Source: Lutraria lutraria (taxonomy: Eukaryota; Mollusca; Bivalvia; Venerida; Mactridae). Taken from it: 64,000 nucleotides of DNA. The notes beneath the pieces were generated by a model, which was not told the origin of the DNA, ran no database searches, and saw only the letters and a program-made list of their open reading frames with translations. Positions within the stretch are counted from its first letter, which is position 1. Every line of letters begins with the position of its first letter. Of the stretch, positions 34,701 to 52,164 are shown piece after piece. The stretch covers positions 9,103,652-9,167,651 of the forward strand of contig OZ026847.1 in NCBI GenBank assembly GCA_964023205.1, in the 5' to 3' direction. Made by a program: the position numbers and the translations under genes.

Positions 34701-37522
34701 TTCTTTTTTGTATGAGTGTTTTTATTTCGATATCCCTATGAGACAATAGTCAAACATTTGAAAGTTATATTATTTAGTTATATCTAAGAATATATGTCTA
34801 TGTATGTACAGTTTTAAGCATGCTTGAACGTATAAATTCCCTTTTGTAATTAAAAGGAGAGTTTACATTAAGACATCGTATTTTATTTGGTTTTCAGCAG
34901 CAGTAAATGACCATGGATTGCAAAGTCATCAAACTACACCTACATCTACCACAGACAATTCTGACGGTACTAAGTTCTATGACTGCATTTTACAGAATTC
35001 AATACACACCGATAATGTAAAGACAAAGAATAGGTCAAAATTCAAAAAACATGTAGATTCAGCAGACAATCTTCCTGACTGCCTGCAATACTGTAACCTA
35101 TACAAAGCAACACCTTTTGGTGGGGAGCAAAGTTAGATTGTAGTTGAGTGGCTGTTCCTTTAGAGAGGTTAAGTTAGTAATTAAATCATGCAGTTGGAAA
35201 AACCATGCTGTTGTTGAAGGAGGTAGTTGCTTAAGAGACGGCCTAACTGGAAAGGTTGTACTGTACTTTTCTTCATAGGCTGACATTCGTATGAAATTTC
35301 ATTCGCGAACAGTAATATTACCAAAGCAGTATCGTAAGTCTTAGGAAACCGTAGCGTGAGTCATGATAGTTCTCGTATATTTTTCAATCCGCACTGTTTG
35401 TATCTCTGTCTGAACTATACAATTTTGTATAGAATTCAGGCTATAAACCTTTATGTTGTTCAATTCATAACCGGTACTCTTTATTGCAGGAAATATACAC
35501 GTGTGTCCACCTTCAGTCATTCAAAATACAATATTGTTCAGCAACCATATCCTCGGTCAGCATGGACAATCATGTTACGAAGTCGTTAAGGATAATAAAG
35601 TAACGTGGAGTAATGGGGAACGTATATGTTCCCGTAACGGCGGTCATCTGGCTTATATAACCAATTCCAACGAGCAGGCCTTCGTTGAAGCATTTTTGAA
35701 TCGCCATTATCCGAAACACGCTGTATGGATTGGGCTTAATGATGTTAATACGGAAGGAAATTTCCAATGGACGGCAGGTAATTATTACTAAAGTCTTGGG
35801 GAAAAAATGCAACTTGTTTAATACTTCGTTGTAACAGTTTTGTTTTGGCAACCTTTTTAACTAAGCGTTTTGACATTGATCTGCACAATACTGTTAACGC
35901 CAATCTAATGATCACATAATTAATATCGAATAGAAATTTGAGATTATTGACATATACAACTATATACAATGAATACATTTATAAATAATAATGTATATTG
36001 TATATTGGTACGTATCTAAACATAAGATTACGAACGTATTCTTTAATATATGCAACATACGAGACTGTCCTGTCACGGTGGCAAAAGTATGTACAATACA
36101 ATATTAGCTTAATGTTTATTCATCTTATTACCAAACCCATTGATTCAGCAGACCTCGTTTTCCTTATAACAGATGGCTTAATTACTGTATGGATAAACAG
36201 CCCGAAATTATTTTTATTTCTCAAAACAAAATCAGGCATGTAAGATTTAATTTATTTTTCAAACCTGAAGTAGCCTATCTAAAGTATATCAGACATGAAA
36301 CACAAATTCAAAAACCTTCAAAGACCTTTTATAGTAGACATTTGTATTGCTTTACCAGTTTGCCGAATTGTGACAAAGTCATCGGTTAGAATGATCTCCT
36401 TGACGAACAAAGCAGAAACTAATTTCAAATGTACAAAAAAGTAAAAAAATAGACATTGACTGATAAAAATTCTTAATGTCCCATAAGCTTATAAAATGTA
36501 TTGGTCTTAATAGTTTCTGTTTGTTCTATAACAGAGGAATCCAGTGTGTTTTTCCTCCCGTGCATACTTCATAGCAAGAAAAAATGTTTCCGAAACCACT
36601 ATCGTATTTTTTTCAGTATCATTGAAATAAATAATATTTATATAACACCTGTGTTTTCCCGCAGTCATGCTATACACACATACTAAGTGACGTCACGCGC
36701 TCTACATATTTCAAGTTTACAAAAGCAAAAATCACAGTGAAATTATTGTTTTTAGAAGACAAATGGCTTGTTTCGTCGGTAATAATTATTTTGGGATAAT
36801 ATCAGCAATTGTTTGATTTTTGCATATATTTTTCTAGCAAAAAGCTAATGGGGCTTTAACATTTTTTATGACCTCTTCTTAACAAATACTTATAATTTTA
36901 AAATTCTTATCGCACAAAGGAAAGGCTGTTACATACACAAACTGGAAACCTGGACATACAAGCAACTTCTTCAGTCACCAGGAAGAAGATTGTGTATTGT
37001 TTATTTCGTATCAGAATGGACAATGGGATGACATACCATGTGGTCATGAAGCGTTCCTGTTCGGCGATAATGGTCAGACATACCCAATATTATGTCAATA
37101 TGGTATGTATCTTACGTGAAAAAGTGTTATTGTGTAGTTTGTTGTTTTTGTGGAGTTTTTTTCGCTAAATTGTTATTTTTTTCTAAATATGTCGTTGTTG
37201 TTGCTGCTTGTGGTGAACCGTGCATAAAGAACTCAACATGGCTGATGCGTATTTGTACACGAAAACATAGTCAATATTATAAATCAATATTACTCACACC
37301 AATCCTCGCACAACAACACACACCATTAATATTGTGTCATAACTAACACCAATATCCATACAACAATTATGCGTTATGCAATCTGATACGCTGTTTCCAG
37401 TAAATGTATATTATTATTTAATATATTTATTATATTATGTAAGAGTGTATAATTATGTACGTATATGTTTCTCTTTTCTTTCAGATACTTTAACACACGA
37501 ATCTAGTGTTCTTATTGGATAG
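28796..37522 (+). CDS. Lectin gene C: secreted SH3b-like / mucin / two-CTLD protein
   Basis: Probable secreted lectin-like protein, 482 aa. Exons: 28796-28897, 30329-30439, 30678-30753, 31182-31337, 33804-34082, 34430-34576, 34898-34966, 35490-35777, 36920-37102, 37485-37522. The signal peptide begins MMSLLLL and is followed by CLCNY. The SH3b-like part shows KILGYLDKDEC, NSW and MGYV. A 52-aa Thr/Ser exon follows. CTLD1 is alpha type (WIGL, NWHAGRKA, EDC, YICEY) and CTLD2 is beta type (WIGL, NWKPGHT, EEDC, LCQY). The tail is SSVLIG then TAG. Spliced length divides by three. Exon 7 has tandem CAG acceptors (NAGNAG). A degraded LINE sits in the intron before CTLD1. Closest relative in the window is gene A, which has one extra alpha CTLD. 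An acceptor-like CAG just before the ATG suggests a 5' noncoding exon. Confidence 0.85.
29336..29640. repeat. Inverted repeat plus tandem CATAATGGCCGAG units
   Basis: At 29336-29420, GTTTTCATAACGGCCTTGTT pairs with AACAAGGCCATTATGAAAAC to form a hairpin. From 29465, TTCATAATGGCCGAGCTGGA recurs with about a 60-bp period (AGCTGGACAGCCAAT twice), then decays. It lies in intron 1 of gene C. The shared CATAATGGCC core suggests one element. Confidence 0.65.
31555..33715 (+). mobile_element. Degraded 5'-truncated LINE (reverse transcriptase)
   Basis: Conceptual translation shows non-LTR reverse transcriptase blocks in order: AGPDQ (near 31600), SGFRQNKSTTDN, FIDFSKAFD, GVRQGESLSPFLF, then FADD at the catalytic YADD position, KTKIMVF and YLGVVFS. 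It ends with a Cys/His cluster (CQLC ... H ... C) near 33275-33320 and a TAA at 33380-33382. It is broken: frame changes near 31600-31790 and near 32156, and an in-frame TGA sits at 32285-32287 just before FADD. The 5' part (endonuclease) is absent. It lies in the intron between the mucin and CTLD1 exons of gene C, same strand. The clade is not certain. Confidence 0.85.
36472..36860. mobile_element. MITE-like element, same family as 18933-19328
   Basis: Starts TTAATGTCCCATAAGC and ends AGCTAATGGGGCTTTAAC, with the shared interior. It lies in the intron between the two halves of CTLD2 of gene C, 60 bp before the second-half exon. Confidence 0.7.
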
Positions 37523-37725
37523 ATTATTCAAAATGTGTTTTTTGTTATATATATGTATACTATAATATAACTGTATTTATCAAAACCGAATTGTTGTTAT
37601 TGCTTCCCAATACGTATTTTAGTGAAGTTAAAAGAACACATTATTTCTTTAAATAATACAATCTCGACAAATGATCACGATATAATGAAATTGTATATAC
37701 AGTGTAATTCTAAATCAATATATCA

Positions 37726-37731
37726 AATAAA
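37726..37731 (+). terminator. Candidate polyadenylation signal of gene C
   Basis: AATAAA about 204 nt after the TAG at 37520-37522. Confidence 0.4.
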
Positions 37732-37833
37732 ACATATTATTTTTGCATCGGACACGTATTGATAAATTATTGTTATATAAAAGAATGACTCTTTTACACC
37801 TTCAATTATACATGAACTAATTCCAATACATGT

Positions 37834-38245
37834 ATATCATACAAATTCCAATACATGTATATCATACAAAATACATAATAATGAATCACCTGTATACTAA
37901 TATATATGATGAACTGATGATGTTCATGAACAGTTTATGAAGTTTCTTGAATTGTTCATCAAAATAAATCAAAGGTCCATCAATATAACTCATCAACAGT
38001 TCAAAATCATCAACAGAAGTCCGTGAACAATTCATGAGACTTAACGAACTGTTCGTGAACGTCATAAGTTCAAGATCCGTTCAGAAGTTTCATGAATTGT
38101 TAATCAAAGTTTATCGCTGGTTTCAACAAAATAATTCATCAAAAATTAATGAAACTAATAAAAAACACATTTTCTTATAAAGACTGCCTAAGGTTCATAA
38201 ATTTGTTCATGGACATTTGTTCATGTTGCGACTTTAACACGAACC
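37834..38245. repeat. 26-bp duplication followed by GTTCATGAAC-motif-rich stretch
   Basis: TTCCAATACATGTATATCAT is duplicated at once, about 26 bp apart. From 37915 to 38245, variants of GTTCATGAAC, ATTCATGA and TTCATCAAAA occur repeatedly in both orientations, far above expectation by eye. It lies in the spacer between genes C and D. No open frame. Confidence 0.5.
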
Positions 38246-39078
38246 AACAAGATTCTAGTGTGGAACATATTTCCACGGACGTTTGAATTCTACATACTAA
38301 TGAATGCTAAAGAGTGACAGTTTTTTTTCTCCTTAAGACGGATAGATGGAACCTTTGTTCTTGCTGTTTCTTGCTAAATTCGTTCATGTCCCGTAAAATG
38401 TACATTGTATTAGTTTCTTATTGCACTCTAGATAACTCTGTGTTTAGCATGACACTTAACTCTAAATACATGGTATTACTGATGTACATAGTTTAGATTA
38501 TTTCTAATGTAACCTAATTAATAATATCTTTGTATTTAACTAGGATTTTATGAACGTGTAAGTATTATTATTTCACTGTTAATTTCAACATATTACAAGT
38601 TGATTTTATCGAGAAAAAAGATTTCTTAATTTGGGAAATTTATTTTTTAATATTATTTTAAATATGCTTTCATCAAACAAACTTTGAGTAATTAAGTTTC
38701 GAATCTTCTATTTTTGGCATTAGGTCTGTTTGTGGATTTTTTTTAAATAACTGCCAAAGCGCAACTCTGCATATGTAGTACAAGGCTTTAAGATGGATTT
38801 AATACGATTTGATTCAGTGTTTCTTACATGATGTTTAACTCTATTACATTCAGCTGAAAGACGCAGTAGGCAGTATAGATAGATAACATATTTAATGCCA
38901 AACCAAACGAAATCCAATTTAGAATGCTTCAAACAAGATATTATAGATTTATTTATACTGTTAAATTTACATCATAATTTATTTATTATTCAATCGTTTA
39001 TTCAACATTTCTTTTCATAACATTTTTTTCTATCTTTTTCTTTTGATTTATAAAATGTATATGGTTTAAGTTAAGACC
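38246..39078. other. Upstream region of lectin gene D
   Basis: AT-rich spacer. A polypyrimidine tract and an AG lie just before the ATG at 39079 (TTAAGTTAAG), so a 5' noncoding exon may lie in this stretch. I cannot place a promoter. Confidence 0.3.
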
Positions 39079-42000
39079 ATGGGCTTCATTCTCTTGTTGG
39101 CTCTCCTCGGAACTGCGTATGCGGACTTTGATTGCCTGTGTAATTACAACATAGAAAGAAGAGTTTATGAACAGGTAATTATATTATCTATCTATCTATC
39201 AATACTATCACACTCCTCTTTCGAGTGTTATGGACAGGGGTGCGTGCCATGATTAGTGAAGAAAGAAAATAAAATAACTACACGGAAAGTTCCAAGTAAT
39301 TAGTGAGAATGTGAGTAGTAAAAGCAAAAAGTACATTAACTGTGTTTGCTCTGAAGAGAAGAGGTTTAAAGGGGCATACCCTACAACTGACAAACATTCT
39401 GTGAAAGTGTAAAAATGTGCTAGATGTATATGTAAAACAATATATAATGGATAATTGCAGGAAGAACATGGTTCATAAAATGACTAGTTTAGGTACTTGC
39501 CGCAAAAAAAATAGCTATGAATAATAAATCACTTCCACCCAAAAATTTCCATGACTAAATGTATGTGTCACAAATACATATTTTTTATGATTTTGTTTTT
39601 AATTGGATGAATATTTGGCTGAAACTATCTTCGTCGGCTTTTTTCTTTACAAGCTTCTAATTTATCATCATTTTGCTTTAATTCTAAATGCACCAAGTTG
39701 TAGGGTATGCCCCTTTAAATTAAATACATTATGAAATTAAGCAAAGGATTATAAAGTAAACATCACGTAGTGACAATTCATTATTAAGACCCACTCAATG
39801 CAAGGACCACTTATTTTTTAATTATGTTTCTATTTTCATTTTAAATTTAACAATGAGATCAGTTCAGTATCTTACCTCTTGTCCTTAATACGGTCTTTGC
39901 AATATTGCTGCATTTACATTACGTGCGGGACTAGGTAAAACAACAGTGACGTATATTTTAACGTTACGTCATAATCACAATGATAATTTGTATCATTTGA
40001 ATTTGTACATGGATAAAGTACTGAATGTCTCCGGACATACATCGAAATGAATATTCCACTGCTAAATTACTCAACCTTTAACCTGCTGAATGTCATGAAT
40101 AGACCTGTCCAACTTCCATTTTGACGCCAGTTATAAGTAAATATGTCAGTCTAGTTGTTCTGTATGGTACACAAGCGAATATATTTTATTACGCAATGCT
40201 TTTATACAAACAAGATGCTTTAACATCAGTGGTTTTGTGTGCTTTTTACTCGAATCATTGAGAGATGCTTTATCATTTTAATCGTTTACATTCAATGACA
40301 TTTCATCTGGAGGCCATGTTCAGATCATGTAAACATTTCTTGTTCATTCAATGTCTTTTTTTACAATCAATGACATTTTATCTGGAGGCCATGTTCAGAT
40401 CATGTAAACATTTCTTGTTCATTCAAGGTCCTTTTACATTCAATGACATTTCATCTGGAGGCCATGTTCAGATCATGTAAACATTTCTTGTTCATTCAAT
40501 GTCTTTTTTTACAATCAATGACATTTTATCTGGAGGCCATGTTCAGATCATGTAAACATTTCTTGTTCATTCAAGGTCCTTTTACATTCAATGACATTTC
40601 ATCTGGAGGCCATGTTCAGATCATGTAAACATTTCTTGTTCATTCAATGTCTTTTTTTACAATCAATGACATTTTATCTGGAGGCCATGTTCAGATCATG
40701 TAAACATTTCTTGTTCATTCAAGGTCCTTTTACATTCAATGACATTTCATCTGGAGGCCATGTTCAGATCATGCAAACATTTCTTGTTCATTCAAGGTCT
40801 TTTTACAGTCAATGTCATTTTATCGTCGCAATGTTACACATTCATTCTGATGTTTATATACTTTTAAGCCTTCAGTGACGAGTGAAGGAATCGGATACAT
40901 GTATGAGTTTGACTGCAAGCCAACCGTTCCAATGCGGAACGAATCCAACGTGTGGGTAGCCATTGCATTTGAACACCAGGTAATTTATGTTTCCGTCCAA
41001 GTATGTATTATATTGGTATAGGCTCTATTGCTCAGACTAAACATGCAGAAAATTTGGTCCTATATTGACCATTTTATTCCATTGCCTTTAGTTAACTGTT
41101 TTGTACAGCACGTGAATTTTGTCTTACATTGTCACGATTATCTTAAATGAAAGCCTATTTGATGTAATTCGTCACAAATTGGTTTTCTTTACGGGTGTAA
41201 GGGTAAGCTGCACCAACAGCTGCGACATATGGCTATTTACCATCTTTTATGTGGGAGAGACGCCCATGCGAACCACCAATCTTCCGTAGGTTATCTAGAC
41301 ATTTAGTTAGTTTGTCTTGTCTCGAGTTAAATTTGAACTCAAAGCTTTTTTGGGGAAAGATTGTCACCACTCTAAAAATGTCTTACTGAAAAACTCGATT
41401 TGTACATGCACATGTATCGACCTTTTATTTAAATATAATATGTTTAATGCCCGAATTTATTAGGTCACATTTTGTGAACGTTAACAGCTTAATAGGTGTC
41501 CAAAAATGATTTACCTTGAGATTTTGAAAAGAACAATGACAATGAGTTATTATCTCTTACAATTTGCATTGAAGCCTGTGGAAGTATTCAAAGATCAAAG
41601 AAAAAAAACAATATCAATTCCAATGACAACTCATGATAAAATGATGCAATAACACAGAATCAGTCTAATTCGATAAAGAAAATTATAGTTCATCTTGCAA
41701 TGTCAACAGAAAATAAGGTTTTTCAATTCTCAACTAGTGCTACTACTCTTACGTTTTCTTAAAATGTGCCATGAAATAAAGTAATTGGGTTTTACTATCT
41801 TTGAGATATTAGCAGTTTGCGTAAAATTGTGCAGATACGTCAGAAAAGTATTAGGGATGTAATACTGTGGAATCATTAATTTTCGTTGGGGATTTAATTT
41901 CGTGGATTACGTGGGTCGGCTCATCCACGATATCAAATCCCTACTCATTTAAATGCAGAGATAAGATTTTTTCAAAAATCAAAATCCACGAATTTATGTC

Positions 42001-44535
42001 CCCACGGAATAGCCATTTTAGTAAAAACCACGAAAATTGAGCCCAGCGAAAATAAAGGAAAATACAGAACTTTAAATAATATAAATACTTCTGATGCTGT
42101 TCAATAAGAAGGCAATATTCTCTATATATTAATACTCAATAATATGATATATGTTACAGCTAGGCTATGTACTTAAGGACGCAGATGCAAATATTCAAAT
42201 TTGCCAGGGAACCATTTTCCAAGCGGATAAATGTTAGTGTGATTCATTTTTCATAAGGCCCAAAGTACAGTACATATTGTATAGTTAATCTCTATGTTTT
42301 CCTATTAAGCATATGGCAGAAAGGTCACGTGTCTTTTGGCATTCCTAAGTTGTTTGGTTCACTATTACCGTTTTAAAAACACTACGCAAATTTAAATTCA
42401 CAATGCTCTAAAGCTGTACTGTTATGTACTAGATGAAATTGATTCGCATGGTAGTTTCATTGTATTAGATCAAAGAATGATCACTCGACTCGATACTTTG
42501 CGTCTAAAACTTGCATTCTTGCACAGTATTTTACTCAGATGATGTCACTAATGAGTAACAAAAGTATTATAATTGTGAGCAAATGGAACGATATCGCAAT
42601 GTTAATGCGTACATTCAAATATTGCATTAGTGACTTCACCAAAGACGGGAACACGTGTGACGGAAACTATCGTTCCATCTGCAAAGACCACGAAACAAAC
42701 TGTTTCTTCTTCAACACAAACGCAATTTACATCTAAAACAACACCAAACATAATCGAAACGTCAACAGCTACAATGCCAGTTACTTCGATCAAAGTGATG
42801 ACAACAACTACAGCACCATCTACTATAACAACACAGAAATCAACATCGCCACCAACGACAACACAAACGACGCAAATTACAACTGATGGTATGTATTCAA
42901 AATGTTCCCCTGTGGCTCAAAACGGTATACAAAAAATATTGAACATAAACATGCAGCATCAGCTTTGTTATGTACAAGATATCCTTTGAACGCCGCGAGA
43001 AGAAAGCTTCGCTCGGACGATATTTTTTAATGTTATTCATTCAATAGAACGAATCGTTGAATACTGGTAGGCAACGCATAACATTCATTTCAGAGCAAAA
43101 TGCATTTACTTATACAATGAACGGCTATAATATTGGTTACACAGCTTCTCACAGGCCCGAGACGATGAGGTACATGATTCGTAAATAAATATTGGGCGAG
43201 AGCAATGTGGTTAAATTGTTTCATTAAACAGGATTCGAACATAATATAATGAAAATGTGAATCATCGATAATAAAAAAAATATTTGAAATTTACAGCAAG
43301 GGATATGTGCCCAACGAATCTGTTACAAGCAGCCACTGCAGATGATGGTATTGTAATTGTTGACACGCAGGATATGAAATGTTTTGAACTTGTGGAATTG
43401 CATACGTCATGGCGTCGCGCCGTCGATCACTGTAAACGAAATGGTGGACAGTTGGCTACCATCAAAAACTCACAACAGAACGAGCTGTTACATAACTACG
43501 TGTTGTCGCAGTATCAGCATAAAACATGGATTGGTCTAAGTGCAAATAGTGGACGTGTCAGTTGGGTTTCAGGTATCAGCGTTAATTAATTCAAAACATT
43601 TCAAAAGAGTCTCCTCGAGATTTTTTTTTCAACTGTTAGATGTTTACAAGTTAGTATTTTATTTGGTTTATGTTTGTATCTAGTTTTACGCCCCTTTTCA
43701 ACAGTCAGTGTCATATAAGGCGGACAGATCACCTTAGCATCGTTCCTTGGAAGAACCAGTACTAAACTCCCATCCTCCGTAAGAAACCTCCTACTTTCTC
43801 ACATAAAGGCATATGGTTGGTAGCTGAGCCCGAACCCACGACTCTGTATAGTGAGAGGTTACAGTGATTTGAAGTCAGCGACTTTAACCACTCGACCAAG
43901 GCGGCCGGTCAAGTATTTTATACATACAGTTAAATGGCATTAAGATCAAATACATTATCAACTTTTATATTAAGGTGACCCTATCTCTTACACCAACTGG
44001 AATGGCAACACAATGGATACTTCAAATGGACCATGTATTCTAATGGAACCTGTCAGCGGGACGTGGGAAGGTGGAAACTGTATATATAGTTACCCATACA
44101 TATGTGAATTCGGTATGTTCTTTTTGTATTTATTCATTATACGATATTTTCAATTATGTCAGTTGTGATCATTAACCATTGATCAGATTTATAATTGTTA
44201 CGCAGGATCGCTGAAGTGGAGCGGGTTGAATAATCGAACGGCCATCCAAACTTGATCTAAGCAGGCCTGAGTTTAGACCGTTGAAAAAAAAGTATTGAAC
44301 ATTTTCTATCTGGTGAGCTTACCAACACTATGCATTCAAATACATCAAAAACCTTTGTCTGAAAACATTCTATTATATCATTCAATTTTAGTTCATTTAT
44401 TGCAACCGATGTGCCGACTGAGTATTACAAACATCTTTTCAGTTATTTCACAGTTTTCATTGGGTTAAGTAGTAACCATTATTTCCTTTCTTTTCAGACA
44501 TATCGCCACAAGCAGCAAGTACATTTATCGGATAG
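39079..44535 (+). CDS. Lectin gene D: secreted SH3b-like / mucin / single-CTLD protein
   Basis: Probable secreted lectin-like protein, 329 aa. Exons: 39079-39174, 40869-40979, 42160-42232, 42631-42888, 43297-43572, 43975-44112, 44498-44535. The start has a good context (ACCATGG) and a signal peptide beginning MGFILLLALL, then CLCNY. The SH3b-like part shows IGYMYEFDC, NVW, FEHQ and LGYV. An 86-aa Thr/Ser/Lys exon follows. The single gamma-type CTLD has WIGL, NWNGNT, PCILMEP and YICEF. Tail STFIG, TAG. Spliced length divides by three and phases match genes A and C. Intron 1 carries an inverted-repeat element and a 148-bp tandem array that ends about 60 bp from exon 2. The EPN/QPD motif is absent, so ordinary mannose or galactose binding cannot be assumed. 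Confidence 0.85.
39365..39719. mobile_element. Inverted-repeat element, TTTAAAGGGGCATACCCTAC ends
   Basis: TTTAAAGGGGCATACCCTAC at the left is matched by the inverse GTAGGGTATGCCCCTTTAAA at the right. About 355 bp long, noncoding, in intron 1 of gene D. Typical of a nonautonomous DNA element. Confidence 0.75.
40289..40806. repeat. 148-bp tandem array (two 74-bp half-units), about 3.5 copies
   Basis: TTCAATGACATTTCATCTGG recurs at about 40293, 40441, 40589 and 40737. Between these, the sister half-unit reads CAATCAATGACATTTTATCT-like sequence. Both halves share GAGGCCATGTTCAGATCATG. Copies are nearly identical, so the array is young. 148 is not a multiple of three; the overlapping small open frames here are repeat translations. 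Confidence 0.9.
41863..42068. mobile_element. Foldback MITE-like element, TACTGTGGAATC family
   Basis: Opens TACTGTGGAATCATTAATTT, with the CCACGAAATT/AATTTCGTGG core. The right end is degraded (GGAAAATACAG). It lies in intron 2 of gene D. Confidence 0.75.
43665..43912. repeat. tRNA-derived SINE-like repeat
   Basis: Contains TTTTACGCCCCTTTTCAACA, AGGCGGACAG and CTCCCATCCTCCGTAAG. At its right end, read on the minus strand, it has a tRNA-like head: TTGGTCGAGTGGTTAAAG (box-A-like) and GTGGGTTCGGGCTC (box-B-like) with a long variable arm, as in Leu/Ser tRNAs. It lies in the intron that splits the gene D CTLD. Confidence 0.7.
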
Positions 44536-44583
44536 GTGACACCATGTGATTAATTCATATCATGTTTAACCTTGTAATGCGTC

Positions 44584-44589
44584 AATAAA
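44584..44589 (+). terminator. Candidate polyadenylation signal of gene D
   Basis: AATAAA 49 nt after the TAG at 44533-44535. Confidence 0.5.
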
Positions 44590-45492
44590 ATAATATATCA
44601 ATTGAGGTACTCTATTAGTATTTTAAAAGCAAATACTCAAACGATGTATAACCAACTTTAATTTCACGCAATGCTTCTGCTTTTATAAAATTTGAAGACT
44701 TATCGATGTACACATATTCGCCCAGTTTGTCTATACAAACAAATCAATCATGTTCATTATGTCGAACATCGGTCATATCAACATCCGGATTTCCAGCTAG
44801 TATGGACATACGTATGGGAGAAAATTAATCTATTTCGTAGCTATGGACGACTCAAAGTAGCAATTACACCGAAACAGAAATACATATATCTATACAATAC
44901 TTTATTTACAAGAATGAACAAGCAATGACATTCAAGCACATGTTGGAAGCTGGTTTTTAAGAGCCAATTGTATTACTCCTGAAAATATATGATAAATTAT
45001 TATGCAATCAAATACGCTATAGAGAAGAAAGCGACCTACCGATTAGGTATGAACAATTCGGTTTAACAGATTCTGGTTAAAACAAGTTCAAAATCCATAA
45101 AGAGCCTCGTGGATACTACGAATATTAAAGTGTAACGAATGCTGTAGTAACCTCGGATAGAAATAATTACGACCTTTGAGGAGACTTCAACTAAAGTTAC
45201 TATGTCTCCTATTTCATTTCAATTCTCTCTCGCGCTCTACATGCTAGCTTTTTAGGGCAGTATACCTTTCCAAGGAACTGCATCATCCTATAAATTCAGT
45301 TTTATTGTTGCAAGCCAAACAACATTCAATATCTCATCGGATTCTCCAATGCATTTATCGTAGTATCCAATATAGTGTTGTAATTGCAATACAACATTCC
45401 CACTATTACAAAAACATTATCGTTTATAGTTGTCTACATGGTTGCTATGCAAATACGGTACAAATGTTTATTACATCATATCAGTATCTTAC
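44590..45492. other. Convergent spacer between lectin gene D and the GH9 gene
   Basis: It should contain the last small coding exon and 3' untranslated region of the minus-strand GH9 gene, because its exon at 45493 ends in phase 1 at a donor. I could not choose that exon with confidence; several short phase-compatible minus-strand frames exist here. Confidence 0.4.

Positions 45493-52164
<6,672 letters not shown>

Noticed and set aside
40265..40878. Three overlapping repeated open frames (MTFHLEAMFRSCKH)
   Set aside because: They are translations of the 148-bp array. The unit is not a multiple of three, and the frames shift and truncate.
43860..43912. Possible tRNA-Leu/Ser gene on the minus strand
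   Set aside because: Box A and B are present, but it is one of several dispersed copies with a shared non-tRNA body and an imperfect cloverleaf, so it is a SINE head.
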